A stretch of DNA of 17,294 nucleotides from assembly GCA_002307145.1 (NCBI GenBank), contig DBTR01000031.1, positions 8,764-26,057 on the forward strand. Reading direction: 5' to 3'. A model generated the notes under the pieces. That model ran no database searches and was not told where the DNA came from. It saw only the letters and a list, made by a program, of their open reading frames with translations. How positions within the stretch are numbered: position 1 is the stretch's first letter; each line of letters opens with the position of its first letter. Source of the stretch: Rhodospirillum sp. UBA1311 (GTDB taxonomy: Bacteria > Pseudomonadota > Alphaproteobacteria > Rhodospirillales > Rhodospirillaceae). The position numbers and the translations under genes are program-made. Shown piece by piece: positions 12,857 through 17,294 of this stretch.

Positions 12857-14059
12857 GGCCTTGGAGCCTACCGGCAGCGCCTTGATCGTCGCCCAGGTAA
12901 ACAGCAGCAGCGCCAGCCACCACGACTGGGCGATACCGAAGGCGACCGTCGAGGGCACCAGCGCGGCGGCGACGAAACCCGCCATCAGGCTGCTCTCGCG
13001 GCCCGGACCCACCTGGGTGCGCACCAGCCGCCAGAGGACGAATGCGAGCAGCAGCGCGCCGACCCCACCCAGTTCCAGCCAGATCTGCAGGCCGCCGTTG
13101 TGCGGGTGCAACGGCATGAATTGGGTCGAGGTTTCGTAGAACTCGGTCATCCAAGGTACCTGGAAGCTGACCTGGAACTTGTCGGTGCCGCCCGGAATTG
13201 CGCGCGCCGCGTCGAAGCCCCAACCGAGGATCGGGCGCTCGCGGATTCGTTCGAGGGCGAAGTTCCAGATCTCCAGGCGCTGATAGAACGATGGCGGGAA
13301 GTGGGGAATCGCGCGGGTCACCGCGACCCGGTCGATCAGCATCGGCACCAGAGGCATCGCCAGCGGCATCGCCACGACGCCGAGGCTCATCGCCCAGCGC
13401 ATCGCGCGCGGGCAGAGCCAGTGCAGGCCCCAGGCCAGAATCCCCGCGAACAAGGCCATCAGCGCGCTCGAACTGCCGGTGTAGAGAATCGCGACGACGA
13501 GCAGCACGGCGGCCGCGCCAAGCAAAATCCAACGGCGGCGGCGCAGCAACTCGGCGAACACCGGCAAGCCGGTGAGGGTGAGGATCACCGCGCAGTTCTT
13601 ATAGACGAACGCATTGGAACTGAGGAGCTTGGACGCGCGCGGATCGACGCCCGCGACGGCGGAGATCAACGCGACGATCGGCTTGTGCAGGACGGCGTCG
13701 ATCGCCGGGATCGTCGCGGCCACGCCCCAGCCGATCAGGCTCCAGCGGATCAGGGTTTCCCGCTCGCTCTCGCTCCAGGCGTCGACGTAGCCGCGCATCG
13801 CGAGCATCGCGGCGAAGATCGCGGCGAGCTGCATCGTCTTCGCCAGAGTGTCGGAAGGATCGACCGCCCAGATCGCGCTCGCCCCGGCGAAAAGCAGGAT
13901 GAGCGCCACGAGCGGCAGGCCGTTTTTGTCGCCGAGATGCTGGCGACGCATCGCCGCCGCAAGCAGCATCGTCGCCAGCGCGACCACCGTTCCCTTGGTC
14001 ATCAGCACCAGCAACGGCAGGGTCACAAGGGATTGCAGGACGAGAAGAATCGCGGCCAA
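12842..14059 (-). CDS. O-antigen ligase/polymerase-like membrane protein (Wzy_C/WaaL family)
   Basis: A 405-residue polytopic membrane protein with about ten to twelve hydrophobic segments. The Wzy_C region includes RLEIWNFALERIRERPILGWGFDAAR (about 261-286) in the periplasmic loop, then HPHNGGLQIWLELGGVGAL (about 318-336). Such proteins transfer or polymerise lipid-linked glycans (O-antigen, capsule or similar); the exact glycan cannot be told. No ATG is available. TTG 14059 was chosen because GGTGGAG lies five bases upstream; in-frame GTG/TTG codons at 14095-14098 would add 12-13 residues. The gene stands apart from any visible glycosyltransferase cluster and ends inside the convergent quinone oxidoreductase gene. 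Confidence 0.85.
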   Translation of the reverse strand: MAAILLVLQSLVTLPLLVLMTKGTVVALATMLLAAAMRRQHLGDKNGLPLVALILLFAGASAIWAVDPSDTLAKTMQLAAIFAAMLAMRGYVDAWSESERETLIRWSLIGWGVAATIPAIDAVLHKPIVALISAVAGVDPRASKLLSSNAFVYKNCAVILTLTGLPVFAELLRRRRWILLGAAAVLLVVAILYTGSSSALMALFAGILAWGLHWLCPRAMRWAMSLGVVAMPLAMPLVPMLIDRVAVTRAIPHFPPSFYQRLEIWNFALERIRERPILGWGFDAARAIPGGTDKFQVSFQVPWMTEFYETSTQFMPLHPHNGGLQIWLELGGVGALLLAFVLWRLVRTQVGPGRESSLMAGFVAAALVPSTVAFGIAQSWWLALLLFTWATIKALPVGSKASGNQ

Positions 14060-14081
14060 TGTCGCTCCACCCCAAAAATTT

Positions 14082-14115
14082 CGGCACGAACACACCAAAA
14101 AGCATGCTCGTGCCG
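14082..14115. repeat. 8-base inverted repeat upstream of the O-antigen ligase-like gene
   Basis: CGGCACGA (14082-14089) and TCGTGCCG (14108-14115) are exact reverse complements separated by an 18-base AT-richer loop containing AAAAAGCATGC. It lies between the SDR stop and the proposed ligase start, so it may be a terminator-like stem or an operator. Confidence 0.4.
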
Positions 14116-14153
14116 CCGAGGCAAGTCCGATTGACCCCTGGGTTGATGTTGAT

Positions 14154-14999
14154 TTAGTCGGTGGCGTCGGTGGAGAGGGTCAAATCCTTCCATGCGGCCA
14201 TGTCGGCTTCGAGCGCCGCGATCTTTTCCGACACCCGCGCCCAGGCGTCGGAGCCGAGCAGCAGGTGCGCGGGCGGATTGTCCGACGTCATCGCGGTCAG
14301 CATCGCGCGCGCCGCCTTCTTCGGGTCACCGACCTGCTTGCCGCTGCGTTCGCGCCGCGCCTGCCGCAGCGGGTCGAAGAGCTGGTCGTAGTCCCCGATC
14401 TTGCGTTCGGCGCGGATCATCGAGCGTCCCGCCCAATCGGTGCGGAAGCCGCCCGGCGCAACGGCGGTGACATGAATGCCGAGGTGCTTGACCTCCTTGC
14501 CGAGGGTTTCCGAGATCCCTTCGAGGGCGAACTTGCTGGCATGATAGAAGCCGAGGCCCGGGAAAGTGGTGAACCCGGCCATCGACGTGATGTTGAGGAT
14601 GCGACCCTTGCGGCGCGCGCGCATGAACGGCAACACCGCCTGGATCATCGCGACCGCACCGTAGACGTTGGTGTCCATCTGGCGGATCAGTTCGGCGATC
14701 GGGGTTTCCTCGATCAGGCCTTCGAGACCGTAGCCCGCATTGTTGACCAGGACGTCGATCGCGCCCACCGCGGCCTCGACCTCGGCGACGGTGGCGAACA
14801 CCGCCTCGGTGTCGGTGACGTCCAGCACCCGTGCGAAGGCACGGCCGGGCGCCTCGGCCTCGAACGCCCCGACCGCGCCCGCCTGGCGCACGGTGCCGAT
14901 GACGCGATGGCCTTCGGCGAGCGCGAGGCGCGCCAGTTCCTTGCCGAAGCCGGAACTGACGCCGGTGATGAACAGGGTAAGGGGAGCGGTAGCGGACAT
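14154..14999 (-). CDS. short-chain dehydrogenase/reductase (classical SDR)
   Basis: A 281-residue NAD(P)-dependent oxidoreductase of the classical SDR type. The nucleotide-binding TGVSSGFG (12-19), NNAG (86-89), Asn111, Ser139 and the catalytic YHASK (Tyr152, Lys156) are all present, so it should be active; the substrate is not predictable. The C-terminal part (RQARRERSGKQVGDPKKAARAM) resembles the subgroup often annotated 'oxidoreductase' with broad substrate range. The ATG at 14999 has GAGGAG about nine bases upstream, and that site overlaps an alternative TTG at 15017, which is therefore rejected. It lies on the same strand as the FkbM gene, 91 bases downstream, with a strong hairpin between them. 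Confidence 0.92.
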   Translation of the reverse strand: MSATAPLTLFITGVSSGFGKELARLALAEGHRVIGTVRQAGAVGAFEAEAPGRAFARVLDVTDTEAVFATVAEVEAAVGAIDVLVNNAGYGLEGLIEETPIAELIRQMDTNVYGAVAMIQAVLPFMRARRKGRILNITSMAGFTTFPGLGFYHASKFALEGISETLGKEVKHLGIHVTAVAPGGFRTDWAGRSMIRAERKIGDYDQLFDPLRQARRERSGKQVGDPKKAARAMLTAMTSDNPPAHLLLGSDAWARVSEKIAALEADMAAWKDLTLSTDATD

Positions 15000-15031
15000 C
15001 TGGAAAAGTCTCCTCAAGGACGTACATGCGA

Positions 15032-15055
15032 GCGGCGTTCCCTCGGGAACGCCGC
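15032..15055 (-). terminator. strong hairpin between the FkbM and SDR genes
   Basis: GCGGCGTTCC (15032-15041) and GGAACGCCGC (15046-15055) form a perfect ten-base stem with a CTCG loop. It lies 36 bases past the FkbM stop. No T-run follows on either strand, so it may be a weak or Rho-assisted terminator, or a processing/stability element. Confidence 0.5.
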
Positions 15056-15090
15056 GACGATCGGCGAAATCGCCTGATATTATGAGAATT

Positions 15091-16128
15091 TCAGCTGGAA
15101 ACCATATCCGAGTTCACGAAAACGGCGGGTTCGGACGCGGCCACCGCCTCGACGGCGATCACCACGTCGCCGAGCCAGTCGTCGGCGGCGCCCGGAACGA
15201 TGCAGGTGTCGATCCGGGGATGCATCACCAGCGCCGCGAGCTTGCCGAGGTTGGACGCTCCCGGCTTCCACGGCACCTTGCGGTCGATCTTGAAAGCGCT
15301 GGCGCGACCGCCGAACCCGGCGAGCACGCTCTCCATCGGGAACGCCTTGTCCCAGGATTCGAGGACGATCACCACCGCGACCTCGGGCGGGATCGCCGCC
15401 GCCACGCCTTTCAGCACCGTCGGCTCGTACCCCTCGACGTCGATCTTGATCACGCCGCGCGTCAATCCCGCGGCGACGAGATCTGCGAACACGCCCTTGA
15501 GCACCTTCGCGCCATCCTTGATCTCGATGGCGACGTTGAAATAATTGGCCTCGGAGTACGCGGTGAAACCGTCCTTTGCCGCGAGCGTCGCCTTGTCGTA
15601 GGAATTGGCCGCGTCGTTGACGAACGCACCGCCCCAGTTGTGCTTCGGCACCGTGAGTTCGCAGGTCTTGTCGCAATCGCCGAGGCCGTAGCGGTGCAGC
15701 GTCTTCGGCACGTCGAGCGCGATCGCGGTGTTGACCTCGATCAGGTTGCAGCAATGGGGATTGGGCTCGAACATGTGGACGTGCTTGAAGCGGTTGCCGC
15801 TTTGCGCGGAGACCAGCCCGATGTTCGCGCCGATGTCGATGAGGAAATCGTCGTGGCCGCAATCGGCGAAGTGGGCGATGAGATCGGTGAGGGTCGGCTC
15901 CCAGGTGCCGCCGACCTGCGACCGCACCGAGATGATGTCGCGACCCCGGAAGAAGAGGTCGGAGCTGTTCCGGGTGAGCTTGGCGAAAAGCCAGGACTTG
16001 AGACCGAAGGAAACGAGATCCGAAAACGATTCGCTGCGCTGGAAATCGAGTGCGCGCATGCCGCTGGCGGGCTTGTTCATGGCGTCCCCCAAATTCAGGT
16101 CCGAGACGGGGCGATCCCCGCCTCCCAT
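15091..16128 (-). CDS. FkbM-family SAM-dependent methyltransferase
   Basis: A 345-residue methyltransferase. SAM-binding motif I is FLIDIGANIGLVSAQSG (95-111), motif II acidic residue lies in HMFEPNPHCCNLIE (118-131), and the FkbM signature VIKIDVEGYEPTVLKG occurs at 226-241. Family members O-methylate sugars, polyketides and other small molecules; many in alphaproteobacteria act on surface glycans, which fits the nearby O-antigen ligase-like gene only loosely. ATG 16128 has AAGGAG six to seven bases upstream; ATG 16080, with GGGGGA upstream, is a credible alternative that drops 16 residues. No signal peptide or membrane segment is visible. Confidence 0.88.
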   Translation of the reverse strand: MGGGDRPVSDLNLGDAMNKPASGMRALDFQRSESFSDLVSFGLKSWLFAKLTRNSSDLFFRGRDIISVRSQVGGTWEPTLTDLIAHFADCGHDDFLIDIGANIGLVSAQSGNRFKHVHMFEPNPHCCNLIEVNTAIALDVPKTLHRYGLGDCDKTCELTVPKHNWGGAFVNDAANSYDKATLAAKDGFTAYSEANYFNVAIEIKDGAKVLKGVFADLVAAGLTRGVIKIDVEGYEPTVLKGVAAAIPPEVAVVIVLESWDKAFPMESVLAGFGGRASAFKIDRKVPWKPGASNLGKLAALVMHPRIDTCIVPGAADDWLGDVVIAVEAVAASEPAVFVNSDMVSS

Positions 16129-16166
16129 ACAACGCTCCTTCAACCAGGACTTACGCTAAGATAGGC

Positions 16167-16191
16167 CCGGAGCCGCGATTTGCGACCCCGG
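16167..16191 (-). terminator. candidate terminator hairpin after glmS
   Basis: On the minus strand CCGGGGTCGC pairs with GCGGCTCCGG across a five-base AAATC loop, forming ten pairs, two of them G-U. The G-U pairs are possible only in minus-strand RNA, which supports a role after glmS. A second stem (CCCGC 16195-16199 with GCGGG 16207-16211) lies between it and the stop. No clear U-run follows. Confidence 0.45.
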
Positions 16192-16217
16192 TTCCCCGCT
16201 TCGATCGCGGGATTCGG

Positions 16218-17294
16218 TTATTCGACGGTGACGCTCTTCGCGAGGTTGCGCGGCTGGTCCACGTCGGTGCCCTTGAGCGAGGCGATGTGATACGCGAGCA
16301 GCTGTACCGGGATCGCGTAGAGGATCGGCGACACGAAGCCCGCCACCTTCGGCAGGGTGATCGTCGCGAACGCCTTGTCCTTGAATTCCGCCACGCCCGC
16401 CGCGTCGCTGATGAACACCACCTTGCCGCCGCGCGCGATGACCTCCTGGACGTTCGAGGCGGTCTTCTCGAACAATGCGTCGGGCGGCGCGATCACCATC
16501 ACCGGCACGCTCTCGTCGATCATCGCGATCGGGCCGTGCTTCATCTCGCCCGCGGCAAAGCCCTCGGCGTGGATGTAGCTGATTTCCTTCAGCTTCAGCG
16601 CGCCTTCGAGGGCGATCGGATAGGCGGTGCCGCGCCCGATGTAGAAGGCATGCTGGGCGTCGAGCAGATCCTGGGCGATGGCGCGGATCGCGTCGTCGCT
16701 CTTGAGGATTTCGGTGGCGTAGGACGGCACCTCGGTGAGCGCCTTCGACAGCGCCGCTTCGGCATCGCGGTCGAGAACGCCGCGTGCCTTGCCGAGAACG
16801 ATGGCGAGGCAGGCGAGGACGACGAGCTGGGTGGTGAACGCCTTGGTCGAGGCGACGCCGATTTCCGGCCCCGCAAGGGTCGGCAGGATCGCGTCGGCCT
16901 CGCGCGCCATCGTACTTTCCGGCACGTTGACCACCGCCAGGGTGTGCATTCCCTCGTCGCGGCAGAAGCGCAGCGCCGCGAGCGTATCGGCGGTCTCGCC
17001 CGATTGGGAGATGAACACCGCGAGGCCGCCCTTGGCGACCGGGGCGGAGCGATAGCGGAACTCGGAGGCGATATCGAGGTCGACCGGCACCCGCGCCACC
17101 TGCTCGATCCAGTACTTCGCCACCATCGCGGCGTAATACGACGTGCCGCAGGCGACCAATGTCACCCGCCCGATCTCGGCGAGGTCGAAGGGCATCGGCG
17201 GCAGCGCGAGGGTGCGCTCGACCGGATTGAAGTGGCTGTTGAGGGTGTCGCCGATTACCGTCGCCTGCTCGTAGATTTCCTTGAGCATGAAGTG
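16218..17294 (-). CDS. glmS: glutamine-fructose-6-phosphate aminotransferase, C-terminal part (truncated by window edge)
   Basis: GlmS makes glucosamine-6-phosphate from fructose-6-phosphate and glutamine, the entry to peptidoglycan and lipopolysaccharide precursors. The visible 358 residues cover the interdomain linker (HFMLKEIYEQ) and both sugar-isomerase (SIS) domains. ACGTSYYAAM and FISQSGETADTLAALR mark the first, EGFAAGEMKHGPIAMI the second, and the protein ends DQPRNLAKSVTVE, the near-invariant GlmS tail. The N-terminal glutaminase domain lies beyond position 17294; the reading frame is open to the edge, so the internal ATG at 17288 is not the start. It is followed by hairpins and then the FkbM gene on the same strand. 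Confidence 0.97.
   Translation of the reverse strand, partial: HFMLKEIYEQATVIGDTLNSHFNPVERTLALPPMPFDLAEIGRVTLVACGTSYYAAMVAKYWIEQVARVPVDLDIASEFRYRSAPVAKGGLAVFISQSGETADTLAALRFCRDEGMHTLAVVNVPESTMAREADAILPTLAGPEIGVASTKAFTTQLVVLACLAIVLGKARGVLDRDAEAALSKALTEVPSYATEILKSDDAIRAIAQDLLDAQHAFYIGRGTAYPIALEGALKLKEISYIHAEGFAAGEMKHGPIAMIDESVPVMVIAPPDALFEKTASNVQEVIARGGKVVFISDAAGVAEFKDKAFATITLPKVAGFVSPILYAIPVQLLAYHIASLKGTDVDQPRNLAKSVTVE

Noticed and set aside
13100..14134. 344-codon plus-strand reading frame
   Set aside because: Antisense to the O-antigen ligase-like gene, which has clear membrane segments and the Wzy_C motifs.

Overview
The window reads as a chromosomal segment of a high-GC alphaproteobacterium, most likely from the Rhodospirillales or a related group. 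The evidence is the strong G/C preference at third codon positions, the yebC-ruvC-ruvA-ruvB operon, the order coiled-coil protein / zapA / 6S RNA / 5-formyl-THF cyclo-ligase, and the overall protein character. The order-level placement is inference. Almost every base is coding, and no intergenic stretch exceeds about 250 bases.

Layout. (1) 1-2287, minus strand: yebC-ruvC-ruvA-ruvB, Holliday-junction processing; ruvB runs off the left edge. (2) 2405-4709, minus strand: a small coiled-coil protein, zapA, a probable 6S RNA, 5-formyltetrahydrofolate cyclo-ligase, and a YmdB-type metallophosphoesterase. (3) 4790-5924, plus strand: an unrecognised 157-residue protein followed by thiamine-phosphate synthase. 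(4) 5934-8867, plus strand: the most interesting part. It holds a secreted Met/Lys/Asp heptad-repeat protein (MXKDX family) with its own terminator. This is followed by a complete bufferin-type RiPP operon: a DUF2282 precursor with four cysteines, a DUF692 multinuclear iron oxidase, a DUF2063 partner and a DoxX-family membrane protein. The repeat protein and the RiPP precursor share a duplicated promoter/leader region (34 of 38 identical bases, with weaker similarity further downstream), so both appear to be under one regulatory signal. (5) 8933-11794: a cysteine-rich LysR regulator, an AbrB-type membrane protein, and a second LysR regulator on the minus strand. (6) 11891-12856: a zinc-free quinone oxidoreductase diverging from that second LysR gene. 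(7) 12842-17294, minus strand: O-antigen ligase-like protein, short-chain dehydrogenase, FkbM methyltransferase and the C-terminal part of glmS, which runs off the right edge.

How the parts work together. The 5934-8867 block can be read as one periplasmic metal-handling module. In bufferin systems, the DUF692/DUF2063 pair modifies cysteines in a secreted peptide that binds copper. The adjacent Met-rich peptide would add a second, thioether-type ligand pool. The pairing and the co-regulation are inferred from sequence; copper itself is inferred from family knowledge. No sigma factor or anti-sigma factor of the kind that controls such operons lies inside the window.
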